A program made the translations under genes and the position numbers. Under the pieces are notes generated by a model, which was not told the DNA's origin, searched no databases, and was given only the letters and a program-made list of their open reading frames with translations. From a virus: a stretch of DNA of 64,000 bases. Shown piece by piece: positions 53,952-61,189 of the stretch. Position 1 is the first letter of the stretch; the number at the start of each line of letters is the position of its first letter. The stretch lies in the IMG/VR virus record IMGVR_UViG_3300031962_000001, positions 28,915-92,914 of that record; one strand, 5' to 3'.

Positions 53952-55436
53952 ATGACTGACGCCGATCTCCTTTACGAACGCAGGCTTCTGGAGCAGGAGC
54001 AGCAAATCCATCCAGACCCTGTCACGCAAATACAGTACATCCAGAAGCAGCTGCCGAGAGCTGGCGGCCAGGGGAAAGACTACACTGTTTGCATGGACTT
54101 CGATGGCGTGCTGTCATTCCATAGAACCGGCGATTCCATAGACAAGATCGGACCTCCACTCCAGCCAGGAATCCAACTGGCGAAGCGTATCGTGGCTTCT
54201 GGTCTTAAGCTGGTGGTCCTCACGGCGAGGCCGGAGCAAATGCATGACACAATCCTTGGATGGCTCAAAGGCCAAGGAGTCAAAGCCTACGAGGTGACGA
54301 ACATCAAGCCACCAGCGGCTCTGTATATCGACGATCGCGCAGAAAAGTGGCCCCAGAATTTTACTGGGCATAGAGAAGCCATCCGTCGCATAGACGAATT
54401 TGGAACTCGCTTGCTTGAACATGGCATAAAGGGACAGAAATGGCATCATCACAAGCAGAAGGACGAGCCTGAATCCAAAGGCAGAGCCTTGAAGCTGAAA
54501 GACAAAGATATTAGGACTCAGAGAGATTCTCTAGAGCTTGTCAAGCAGGCAGAAAAGCAGGCTGGTCTCAGCGCCTTGATGTACGCTGGTAGAGATGAAG
54601 AGCAGAAGGGAATTTCGGGCGGCTCTAACCTTGACAAATTGTACTCAGAGTTGGAAAAAAAGAGCGATCGTCTGGAAAGACTTGAAGATAAGATAGACGA
54701 CCTTCGCGACAAGAAATACTATGCCTCTAGCGAAAAGAAAGCGGCGATAAGTGAAAAGATAGCTAGCATGAAAGACGAGATGTCAGAACTTAAGGATAGA
54801 GTTAAGTGGCTAGACAAGGAAACGGATAGGCGTGAAGATAGCGATGAGACGGCATGGGACCCTTCTAGAATATATCGCCACGCTCTGTTCGATGCCGCTG
54901 GCTTCTCAGAAAAAGATTACAACTCGTTCCATGGGCATATTGAAGATTGGGCAGACGATGGTGGAGGTAAGAACCATCCATTGCGCCTAGCAGCGAAGGA
55001 AATTGCCACTGGGAATGTCAGAAGTATGAACGCCAAAGGCCTCCTAATAGAAAACGCCATCAATGCAATCTACTATGGCGAGAACAAAGACGTACATCTG
55101 TTCCGTGGCATAGACACGGCTAAGATGGAGAAGATCGTTAGGAAGGCAGAAAAAGAAGGCAAGGACTACGTCACTGTCTTGTTCAATCATTCCGACCATT
55201 GGAGCACCTCAAAGGACACTTCTAAAGATTTAGGTGAGACAGTGTTCTGTTCTAGGAATTTCTTCTATGGAAAAGATATTCTATTAAGCTACAAAACAAA
55301 CCATATCTTTGACGAGTACGAAAGCGAAAAAGAAGTTGTGCCTCTGGTGAAGAACCAGAAAATGAAATTTGCCTTGAACGCAAAAGCTGACAAGGGCAAC
55401 AGAGTGAGATTTTACGATGAAGGAGAATTTGACTAA
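53952..55436 (+). CDS. HAD-like phosphatase plus ADP-ribosyltransferase fusion, with HGIKGQKW tag
   Basis: 494 residues from the ATG at 53952 (RBS GTGAGGAAA). Residues ~45-145: HAD fold with VCMDFDGVLSFHR (D-x-D), VVLTARPEQ, K-P-P and YIDDRAEKW. Residues ~157-165: HGIKGQKWHH, a motif common in phage head proteins. Residues ~215-300: coiled coil. Residues ~375-480: ART-like R-S-E order, LFRGI, HWSTSKDTSKDLG and YESEKEVVPL. Such ARTs are often packaged in the head and injected to modify host proteins. The gene lies between the terminase halves. Confidence 0.65.
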   Translation: MTDADLLYERRLLEQEQQIHPDPVTQIQYIQKQLPRAGGQGKDYTVCMDFDGVLSFHRTGDSIDKIGPPLQPGIQLAKRIVASGLKLVVLTARPEQMHDTILGWLKGQGVKAYEVTNIKPPAALYIDDRAEKWPQNFTGHREAIRRIDEFGTRLLEHGIKGQKWHHHKQKDEPESKGRALKLKDKDIRTQRDSLELVKQAEKQAGLSALMYAGRDEEQKGISGGSNLDKLYSELEKKSDRLERLEDKIDDLRDKKYYASSEKKAAISEKIASMKDEMSELKDRVKWLDKETDRREDSDETAWDPSRIYRHALFDAAGFSEKDYNSFHGHIEDWADDGGGKNHPLRLAAKEIATGNVRSMNAKGLLIENAINAIYYGENKDVHLFRGIDTAKMEKIVRKAEKEGKDYVTVLFNHSDHWSTSKDTSKDLGETVFCSRNFFYGKDILLSYKTNHIFDEYESEKEVVPLVKNQKMKFALNAKADKGNRVRFYDEGEFD

Positions 55437-55603
55437 TGCCAAAAGTAGTAAAGGAAACGCCGAACGAAGTAGTGGTAGACATACGCGACGATCCCGATTA
55501 CGATTGGATTCGCTTGCGTAGAAAACTAAAGAGGGAGAAAACTGATGGCAACGAAAAGACTGACCGAAGTGAAAAAGCCAGAGGTAAAGCCAAAAGATTC
55601 TAG
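55436..55603 (+). CDS. Short charged protein (55 aa)
   Basis: ATG overlaps the previous TAA. The product is hydrophilic (NEVVVDIRDDPDYDWIRLRR, then K/E/R-rich). It overlaps the next short gene in another frame by 59 nt. Only coupling supports it; function unknown. Confidence 0.4.
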   Translation: MPKVVKETPNEVVVDIRDDPDYDWIRLRRKLKREKTDGNEKTDRSEKARGKAKRF

Positions 55604-55685
55604 ATTCGACGACCTTGAGCGAGTGAACAAGAGAGCCAGGAAGCTTTTTCGTCAACAGGAGCCAAGTAGACTGCGTGGACACTGA
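55545..55685 (+). CDS. Short basic protein (46 aa) before the terminase nuclease
   Basis: ATG at 55545 with RBS GAGGGAG; stop TGA overlaps the nuclease ATG (TGATG). The product is basic and helical (FDDLERVNKRARKLFRQQEP). The tight coupling suggests co-production with the nuclease half. Function unknown. Confidence 0.45.
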   Translation: MATKRLTEVKKPEVKPKDSRFDDLERVNKRARKLFRQQEPSRLRGH

Positions 55686-56356
55686 TGCTAGTCTTAAGAC
55701 CTCAACAGTTCGCTGATCTAGCGCTCCTCTCAGACAAAGACCCGCAGGCACGGAAGCGTCCAGATGGGACAGTCATAGCCGACTGGTTCTGTCTGGCGAC
55801 CGCGTCTAGAGTCAACGCTCTGGTATATTTGCTGGACCTGTACCGCGCTCAGATTCCATTTCCAGATCAGGTCAAGGTCCTCGCTCGAGAACATTGCCAA
55901 TGGCACTCAGTTTCCATCGGCATTGAAAACCATGCGTACCAGTGGGCGCTAGGACAGCAAGCATGGGCAATCGGTTTGCCAGTAGTCCCAGTCACATATC
56001 CAGGAGACAAGCTCTACAAGTGGCAGTTGGGCACGCCACACTTCGAGTCCGGTAGAGTCAGAATGCGCGGCGTGCGAGAACCCAACGGCGAGTTGACGCC
56101 ACATCCGGCATTTAGAAGATTCGTGAAGGAAGCACTGGACGCGCCATACGGGGAAAATGACGACACGATAGACGCAGTCATCGGCGTAGTGCTGATGTGC
56201 ACTGGCCCAGAGTTCGTGGCGAAGGAATTCGCTGGCGGACTGACAAAGGGATTCGCCATCGCAGTAGCTGGTGGCACAGGACGCAGGTGGACCATCCCGG
56301 GAATACACACGGGCAGGAATGTAGATCCGTACGACGAATTCAAAAGCGAGTTCTAA
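55685..56356 (+). CDS. Terminase large subunit, nuclease half (split gene)
   Basis: 223 residues with the RNase H-like TerL nuclease layout: FADLALLSD (Asp11), an extended strand VYLLDLYRAQ, IGIENHAYQWALGQ (Glu81), GLPVVPVTYPGDKL, and GENDDTIDAV (Asp159-163). It would cut concatemeric DNA when the head is full or at a cut site. No ATPase motifs. In most phages this domain is fused to the ATPase encoded here at 52410. Starts in the stop of the 46-aa protein. Confidence 0.8.
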   Translation: MLVLRPQQFADLALLSDKDPQARKRPDGTVIADWFCLATASRVNALVYLLDLYRAQIPFPDQVKVLAREHCQWHSVSIGIENHAYQWALGQQAWAIGLPVVPVTYPGDKLYKWQLGTPHFESGRVRMRGVREPNGELTPHPAFRRFVKEALDAPYGENDDTIDAVIGVVLMCTGPEFVAKEFAGGLTKGFAIAVAGGTGRRWTIPGIHTGRNVDPYDEFKSEF

Positions 56357-56358
56357 AG

Positions 56359-56371
56359 GTAACTCTATAGG
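56359..56371 (+). promoter_or_regulatory. GTAACTCTATAGG motif before the 56380 gene
   Basis: Identical 13-mer to 51740-51752. Here it merges with the RBS (TAGGAGG) and lies 8 nt before the ATG, so a transcript would start with almost no leader, or the motif acts at the RNA level. Confidence 0.45.
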
Positions 56372-56379
56372 AGGACGCA

Positions 56380-56904
56380 ATGGGCGGATATTATGGATTG
56401 CCGATTTTCAAACAGCACGAACTGACTAGCGTGAAGCGACTGCGGGAAGGCGCTATGCACAAGCTCCCCGACGGCAGCGGATTCTTCACTGCTACTATCC
56501 AAACGCCAAAGACAAAGGAAGGCGGACCCGGCTCAGGACCGCAAGGCGGACGGCATCCAAAGGCGAAATCTAAAAAAGTCTCTGACGCACGACAGTCGGC
56601 TCTAGATCTTAAGCAGAACAAGAAACATCTTGTTGCTGCAGACAAGCACGACAGAGCAGAAAATGAGCATTATGAGAAGATGAAGGAAGAAGAACAGTAC
56701 GATCACGACAGAGCCGCTAACCTGCATGACAGAGCTTCGACTCTACACTCTGAAGCTTCTGAAGCGCATCGTGCAGCGATGGAAGATCCTGGGAATCGTG
56801 GAAAACATGGAAAGGCTGAAACTGCTTCTTGGCGTGCTTGGAACGCATCTACTCATGCAGACAACGCATCTGATGATGCTCAAGATGAAGATTGGGAGAA
56901 ATAA
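56380..56904 (+). CDS. Virion-associated candidate with GGPGSGPQGG motif
   Basis: 174 residues. Residues ~46-56 hold EGGPGSGPQGGRHP, a Gly/Pro tag seen in many phage head-gene products. The rest is a long helical, D/H/A/E-rich region (AADKHDRAENEHYEKM, HDRAASTLH-like repeats), with repeated H-D-R-A units. The gene sits between the nuclease and the portal and may encode a scaffold, internal head or decoration-type protein. The portal ATG overlaps its stop by 1 nt. Confidence 0.5.
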   Translation: MGGYYGLPIFKQHELTSVKRLREGAMHKLPDGSGFFTATIQTPKTKEGGPGSGPQGGRHPKAKSKKVSDARQSALDLKQNKKHLVAADKHDRAENEHYEKMKEEEQYDHDRAANLHDRASTLHSEASEAHRAAMEDPGNRGKHGKAETASWRAWNASTHADNASDDAQDEDWEK

Positions 56905-59543
56905 TGGCAACCTCAGTCAACAATCCTACGAACGCGCCTCCCATCAAGGGTCAGGCGCTCCCGTTCATTCGCAAGGAGTCCGGCGCAATTACCGCCAACG
57001 CGAACAAAGACGCGTTCAACGACGGTAAGGACTACAAGGACGAAGGCGCTCCTCTGCTGACTACAAACTACGGCATCAAGCCTATAGCGCCATATGGCTT
57101 CATCACCAATCCGCTGGTCTTGCCGCCGACTCGAGAGGAAATGGAAGCGTTGTCCCATCCCGACGAGTCCAGTCAGACGCAGATACAATATCTGAAGGAA
57201 GCCGTCGTGATGGACATAGACGCCAAGATAATCGTGTCCACAATGGAGCAGATGAAGCGCGGCGTCTTCAGAGAAGCGCACTATCCTACGATGCTGGACT
57301 ATATCGCCAGTCCACACTACAAGAAGCTCCGAGAAGCCAAGGCAGTGGCTGAGCGTCTGGTGGGGATTGGAAACAAAACTCGTCTGCGTGAAAGCGACGC
57401 AACGATAGCGGGCGTCAGGCTCAATCCACGCCTGGTCTACGCCATCAACAAGGTGGACAAGACGGTTATCCAAGGACTCCAGAAAAAGGGATTCGACAAG
57501 GAACTCAAGCGCCTGCAAGAGTCCTTCGCTGGCAGCGGAGTGCGTCTCAAGGAAGACAGCTTCACAATGGAGCCGAACTGGGACGGTGGCATGTCCGGCT
57601 CCCTAGCTGGTAGACAGCCAGACTTTACTCCTCTTATCGCTGGCCCGTTCAACAAGCAGTTATATTGGTTTGACTATTTGGACATGCACTCCAAATGCTT
57701 CGAGGCGAGCACGCACAATCCGGTTGCAAAGCGCATCATCAAGGTCATAACGCAATTCGTCCTAGGCAAGGGAGTAAAGCTCACAGTCCAGAGAGCAATC
57801 CGTAAGAGCGACAGGCTCAAAGCGAAGCAAGACACTGCGCAGCTCGCTTCCAAATTAGTTGGCACAGGAAAGCAGCCTCCTATTACGATACAAGATTTCA
57901 CTGAGCAATGCCAATCTGAATTGGACCAGCACTGGACGCAGAACCAGTTGCATATTCGCAGCAAGCAAATTCTCAAGGACCTGCTGACTTTCGGAGAGCA
58001 GTTCATTCGCTACTTCGACGCGCCTTGGGGACTCAAGATTCGCCAGATAGACCCGTCCACTGTCTGGGAAGTAGTGACCGATCCTGACGATTGCGAAAAC
58101 GAGTTCTACCTCCATCAGCAATATCCAACTCGTTACCAGTGGTATGTAGACCTGCCAGTCCCAACGATCAAATTCATTATTCGCCAAGTTCCGGCTGCGC
58201 TCTACTATCACATGAAAATCAATTCCACTTCTGGCGAAGTGCGAGGCAGATCAGAGCTGTTCGCAATCCTTGGTTGGTTGAAGCGCTTGAAGGAATGGGC
58301 ATCCGATCGCGTCGTGAGAAACAAGATGGCCAATCTCTTTATTCTCGACGTGGCGGTAGAGGGAGACTTAGGAGCTGTGCAGGCTGTTCAACAACAGTTC
58401 AGCACTCCGCCCACTCCGGGCTCCTTCTTCGTGCATAACAAGGCGGCAGAACTCCAAGGAGTCAACGTAGAAATCGGAGCCAACGATGCGTCTGGAGACT
58501 GGGAAATCTTCATGACATTGGCCGCGATGGGAGCTGGTCTGTCTAAAGAATATCTTGGCATGTCTACAGACGGTGGGAAGGCTGGCGCATTGGTCGGCAC
58601 CGAGCCGGACATCAAATCGTTCGAGGACTACCAAGAGCTGATGGAACAGTTCTTCCTGCAAGACGCTCAGCGACTGTTCCAGAGGATCAAAGAGCGTGGT
58701 CAGCTCCCACAAGATGTAGAAGTAACGATAGAAACTACGTATCCAAGTCTAGCGGAGGAAAACAGATCTGAGAAGCTGAAGGACTTCGCGTTCGGTGAAT
58801 CTATGTCTTGGTGGTCTCATCGCAGGACTGCTACTGCCGCCGCTAAAGAAATGCAGATGACTAGCTACAATTACGACGAAGAGCAGAAGCAGATAGCTAT
58901 GGAAGATGCAATGAAACAAGTCTTGCTCAACACAGCCTACCAGCAGGTGACGAAGGGCGTAGACAATTCTAAGTCTGCCACTGGGGGTGGTGGTACAAGC
59001 TCTGGAGGTAGCGGCAAGGGTGCAAGTGGTATGGGGATGGGCAGACTTCCCGGTGCTACCTCCAGCAGCAAACAGTCAGACAGTACGGACGCTCTGACTG
59101 GAGACCAGGGCTATTTGACAGAGGCAGAAGATGAAGACGACGAAGGACTTTCGGCGACTGCGCCAGGAACGGCGTTCCCAGCGAGAGGCTCAACAATCGC
59201 AACTACTCACAATGCTTCAATGGGAGATAAGAGGAATCCTTGGCGAGGCACAGAGGTTGACGCAAGCTCTGGAAGACGGGACCATTACAGAGGACAGGAT
59301 CCTAGAGATATTGCTTCTGGTATTAAGCGTGAAGCAACGAATCTCAGATATGAACGTAGGGCCATCGGGCGGAAAAATGACCGTGTGCAAACTCCTGATA
59401 AAAGACGAGATCAGAAGAGCATGGACCGGGGCGAAATCATCGCTGATGCCAGACAAGCGCTCAGCTCCGGAAATCTAGGCCACGAGTCCAAGAAAAAGAT
59501 ACGCCGATTCCCCCGCGAAGCAGACGACCGGAGGTCCCTTTGA
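56904..59543 (+). CDS. Portal protein with RFPREA tag at its end
   Basis: 879 residues from the ATG at 56904. The core (residues ~240-660) has LYWFDYLDMHSKCFEASTHN, DLLTFGEQFIRYFD, RGRSELFAILGWLKRLKEW and MSTDGGKAGALVGTEPD, as expected for a dodecameric portal. After ~700 the tail is G/S-rich, then charged, ending KIRRFPREADDRRSL (tag at 59505-59516). The stop TGA at 59541 sits in a release-factor-2-like +1 shift signal. A 115-codon overlapping frame (59131) lies in the tail. Confidence 0.85.
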   Translation: MATSVNNPTNAPPIKGQALPFIRKESGAITANANKDAFNDGKDYKDEGAPLLTTNYGIKPIAPYGFITNPLVLPPTREEMEALSHPDESSQTQIQYLKEAVVMDIDAKIIVSTMEQMKRGVFREAHYPTMLDYIASPHYKKLREAKAVAERLVGIGNKTRLRESDATIAGVRLNPRLVYAINKVDKTVIQGLQKKGFDKELKRLQESFAGSGVRLKEDSFTMEPNWDGGMSGSLAGRQPDFTPLIAGPFNKQLYWFDYLDMHSKCFEASTHNPVAKRIIKVITQFVLGKGVKLTVQRAIRKSDRLKAKQDTAQLASKLVGTGKQPPITIQDFTEQCQSELDQHWTQNQLHIRSKQILKDLLTFGEQFIRYFDAPWGLKIRQIDPSTVWEVVTDPDDCENEFYLHQQYPTRYQWYVDLPVPTIKFIIRQVPAALYYHMKINSTSGEVRGRSELFAILGWLKRLKEWASDRVVRNKMANLFILDVAVEGDLGAVQAVQQQFSTPPTPGSFFVHNKAAELQGVNVEIGANDASGDWEIFMTLAAMGAGLSKEYLGMSTDGGKAGALVGTEPDIKSFEDYQELMEQFFLQDAQRLFQRIKERGQLPQDVEVTIETTYPSLAEENRSEKLKDFAFGESMSWWSHRRTATAAAKEMQMTSYNYDEEQKQIAMEDAMKQVLLNTAYQQVTKGVDNSKSATGGGGTSSGGSGKGASGMGMGRLPGATSSSKQSDSTDALTGDQGYLTEAEDEDDEGLSATAPGTAFPARGSTIATTHNASMGDKRNPWRGTEVDASSGRRDHYRGQDPRDIASGIKREATNLRYERRAIGRKNDRVQTPDKRRDQKSMDRGEIIADARQALSSGNLGHESKKKIRRFPREADDRRSL
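59131..59478 (+). CDS. Candidate gene overlapping the portal tail in the +1 frame
   Basis: 115 codons with a plausible RBS (GAGG, 7 nt before ATG). The product is helical and protein-like (ILGEAQRLTQALEDGTITED, then ILEILLLVLSVKQRISDMNV). The portal frame here is charged low-complexity sequence, so either frame could be the older one. No family recognised. It may be only a shadow; the RFPR tag shows the portal frame is used further 3'. Confidence 0.35.
   Translation: MKTTKDFRRLRQERRSQREAQQSQLLTMLQWEIRGILGEAQRLTQALEDGTITEDRILEILLLVLSVKQRISDMNVGPSGGKMTVCKLLIKDEIRRAWTGAKSSLMPDKRSAPEI
59529..59543 (+). other. RF2-like +1 programmed frameshift site at the portal stop
   Basis: CGGAGG-TCC-CTT-TGA: a Shine-Dalgarno-like GGAGG three bases before CTT-TGA, the arrangement of the bacterial prfB (RF2) +1 frameshift. 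A slip from CTT to TTT enters the frame at 59542, which encodes E-S-R-F-T-E-H-G-I-K-G-Q-R-W-G and is open to 59919. Confidence 0.6.
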
Positions 59544-59919
59544 GAGTCGATTTACTGAACACGGAATCAAAGGACAAAGATGGGGCATCCACAAGGCGAA
59601 GGACATATCCACGTGGAGCAAGGTGGGCGCGGCCGAAGGCAGCAACGTTGGTGGATACTACAGAGACCCAGCAGGCATAAAATATTACGTCAAGTTCTAC
59701 AACAGCAATGAACAGGGAAGATCTGAAATCCTAGCGAACAGCATCTACTTGCCAAAGAAGAAAAAGACGCAAGAGTCCATGGAGCCTTTCAAGCCACAGG
59801 ATGGCGACCAGCTCCAGAAGCCAAGAGTTCTTCCTGTAGAAGACCACAACGCCGCTCCACGTCCTACAGGAAAAGTAAATCCAAGAGGGTGGGGTGCTAG
59901 CAAGAAAGAAAGGATTTAG
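59542..59919 (+). CDS. Portal C-terminal extension (by +1 frameshift) with HGIKGQRWG motif
   Basis: 125 residues open from the portal stop. It starts ESRFTEHGIKGQRWGIHKAK, the same kind of tag as in the HAD/ART protein and widespread in phage head proteins, then a beta-rich part (GGYYRDPAGIKYYVKFYNSN) and a basic/P-rich end. The in-frame stop at 59476 and lack of ATG/GTG/TTG before the tag mean it is best explained as a read-on from the portal. A GTG at 59623 could start a shorter protein without the tag. Confidence 0.6.
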   Translation, partial: ESRFTEHGIKGQRWGIHKAKDISTWSKVGAAEGSNVGGYYRDPAGIKYYVKFYNSNEQGRSEILANSIYLPKKKKTQESMEPFKPQDGDQLQKPRVLPVEDHNAAPRPTGKVNPRGWGASKKERI

Positions 59920-60207
59920 ATGAGTGAAGCCACTGCGACTATTATAGCGACAATCATTGGAGGTATCGTGGTCATCCTTGTAGCGGTCGTGGGTGGCATG
60001 CTCTCTTGGATGTTCGCCATAGTGCGGCGAATCGAGAGCTATCGTAGTGAGTGGAAAGAAGACCTAGAACGCCATCGCGGTGATTGGAAAGAAGATCTAG
60101 AAAGACTCTCCGGGCGGGTCAACGGAATCGGCCAGCAACTCCGCGAAGTCCCAAAGCGCAAGTCAGACCGCGCCAGATATAACGATGAGGACACGGAGCA
60201 TGAATGA
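59920..60207 (+). CDS. Small membrane protein with WKEDLER repeats
   Basis: 95 residues. One N-terminal membrane span (IIATIIGGIVVILVAVVGGM, residues ~8-28), then two near-identical units (EWKEDLERHRGD and DWKEDLERLSGR) and a basic/acidic tail. Topology resembles small phage holins or spanin-like proteins, but location near the portal is unusual. Starts directly after the previous stop. Confidence 0.55.
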   Translation: MSEATATIIATIIGGIVVILVAVVGGMLSWMFAIVRRIESYRSEWKEDLERHRGDWKEDLERLSGRVNGIGQQLREVPKRKSDRARYNDEDTEHE

Positions 60208-60455
60208 GTTGTCTCTACTTCAAAGAAACAACTTCAAAGAACGCAAAGACACGTCAGTGGGAAGTTGAGAACGTAGACACCGGAGCCGCTCTAGGCTTCA
60301 TTCGTTTCTTCAGAGGCTGGATGAAGTATGTGTTTGCACCTCTAGCTGGCACAGTATACGATGAAAGTTTCTTGGAGGAGATCTTGAAGTTTACTAAGAT
60401 ACAGACAGAGGAATGGAGAGCGAAGCAGAAACCAAGGAGCGCTGGTGACGCTTGA
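60204..60455 (+). CDS. Small hypothetical protein
   Basis: 83 residues. Aromatic-rich (GFIRFFRGWMKYVFAPLAG) with a helical C terminus. ATG overlaps the previous TGA (ATGA). The short beta-type N terminus (VENVDTGAALGFI) may form a small domain. Unknown role in the post-portal cluster. Confidence 0.5.
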   Translation: MSCLYFKETTSKNAKTRQWEVENVDTGAALGFIRFFRGWMKYVFAPLAGTVYDESFLEEILKFTKIQTEEWRAKQKPRSAGDA

Positions 60456-60714
60456 GAGTTTCATTCTGGCGATTGGTAGCTCCGCTGCGACCGCAGCCAT
60501 ATTCCTTCTAAGAGCCGGTATGAACCAAGGAAGGTTCGAGCAGAAAGTGGAGGGAGGACTTAAGAATCTTGGTGAACAGATCAATGGTGTGGGAAAGAAA
60601 GTGAACGATAACCAAGTTGCGACCGACAAGCGCATCCGCAATCTCTCAGTAATTGTCCAGTTCTGCGCCCCGGAGGATAAGGAGAAGGACGTAGCCGCAC
60701 TACTTAAGGAGTAG
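60445..60714 (+). CDS. Small protein with N-terminal membrane span and coiled coil
   Basis: 89 residues from the GTG at 60445. Residues ~3-22 are hydrophobic (ESFILAIGSSAATAAIFLL), followed by a coiled-coil stretch (RFEQKVEGGLKNLGEQINGV). Resembles the membrane protein two genes upstream in layout, so both may belong to one lysis or envelope complex. No family match. Confidence 0.5.
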   Translation: MTLESFILAIGSSAATAAIFLLRAGMNQGRFEQKVEGGLKNLGEQINGVGKKVNDNQVATDKRIRNLSVIVQFCAPEDKEKDVAALLKE

Positions 60715-60732
60715 AACTCAGGGGCCAAAAAC

Positions 60733-61032
60733 ATGAGTGGTAGAATCATAGATGGAGACAGTTCAGAAGCACGACTGGCGACGATAGTAATGTCAATGCT
60801 GCGCAAGCGTACAGACGAGAACTGGAGGTTTCTTGACCATGCTGATTTCGAAAGTATGCTCAAGCCACACATCGAGATAGAGAAAATTCTCAGAGCGCTC
60901 GACGAATTGCGTGAGCACAGAATTACGATCAGACACCATGGGGTAGAGCGAGATCGACTGATAGATCGGGAACGGTTTTTATTCACGCAGATATTCAATC
61001 TGCAGGCAGAGATATCGATGCAAGAGTTCTAA
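60733..61032 (+). CDS. Small helical hypothetical protein
   Basis: 99 residues, charged and helical (DFESMLKPHIEIEKILRALD). No clear RBS (AGGGGCC). It may bind nucleic acid or another protein; no family recognised. Confidence 0.45.
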   Translation: MSGRIIDGDSSEARLATIVMSMLRKRTDENWRFLDHADFESMLKPHIEIEKILRALDELREHRITIRHHGVERDRLIDRERFLFTQIFNLQAEISMQEF

Positions 61033-61043
61033 ACGGAGGATGC

Positions 61044-61136
61044 GTGGAGTGGCGAGAGCATTTGAGCGGCTTTTTTGTAGGATTGTTTCTTGGTTTGTGC
61101 CTCGCCACACTCGCATATCTGTTCCTGCATTCGTAA
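61044..61136 (+). CDS. 30-residue membrane micropeptide
   Basis: GTG at 61044 with RBS ACGGAGGA. Product EWREHLSGFFVGLFLGLCLA plus TLAYLFLHS: a short polar start, then one membrane span. Its strong RBS supports it. It is followed by a 167-nt gap containing the CCTACGTAGG repeat and no other gene. Confidence 0.5.
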   Translation: MEWREHLSGFFVGLFLGLCLATLAYLFLHS

Positions 61137-61189
61137 GCGCAGAAATTCCCGTCAAAAATCGGTAGAATTCCCCAGATGGAAATTGTTAT

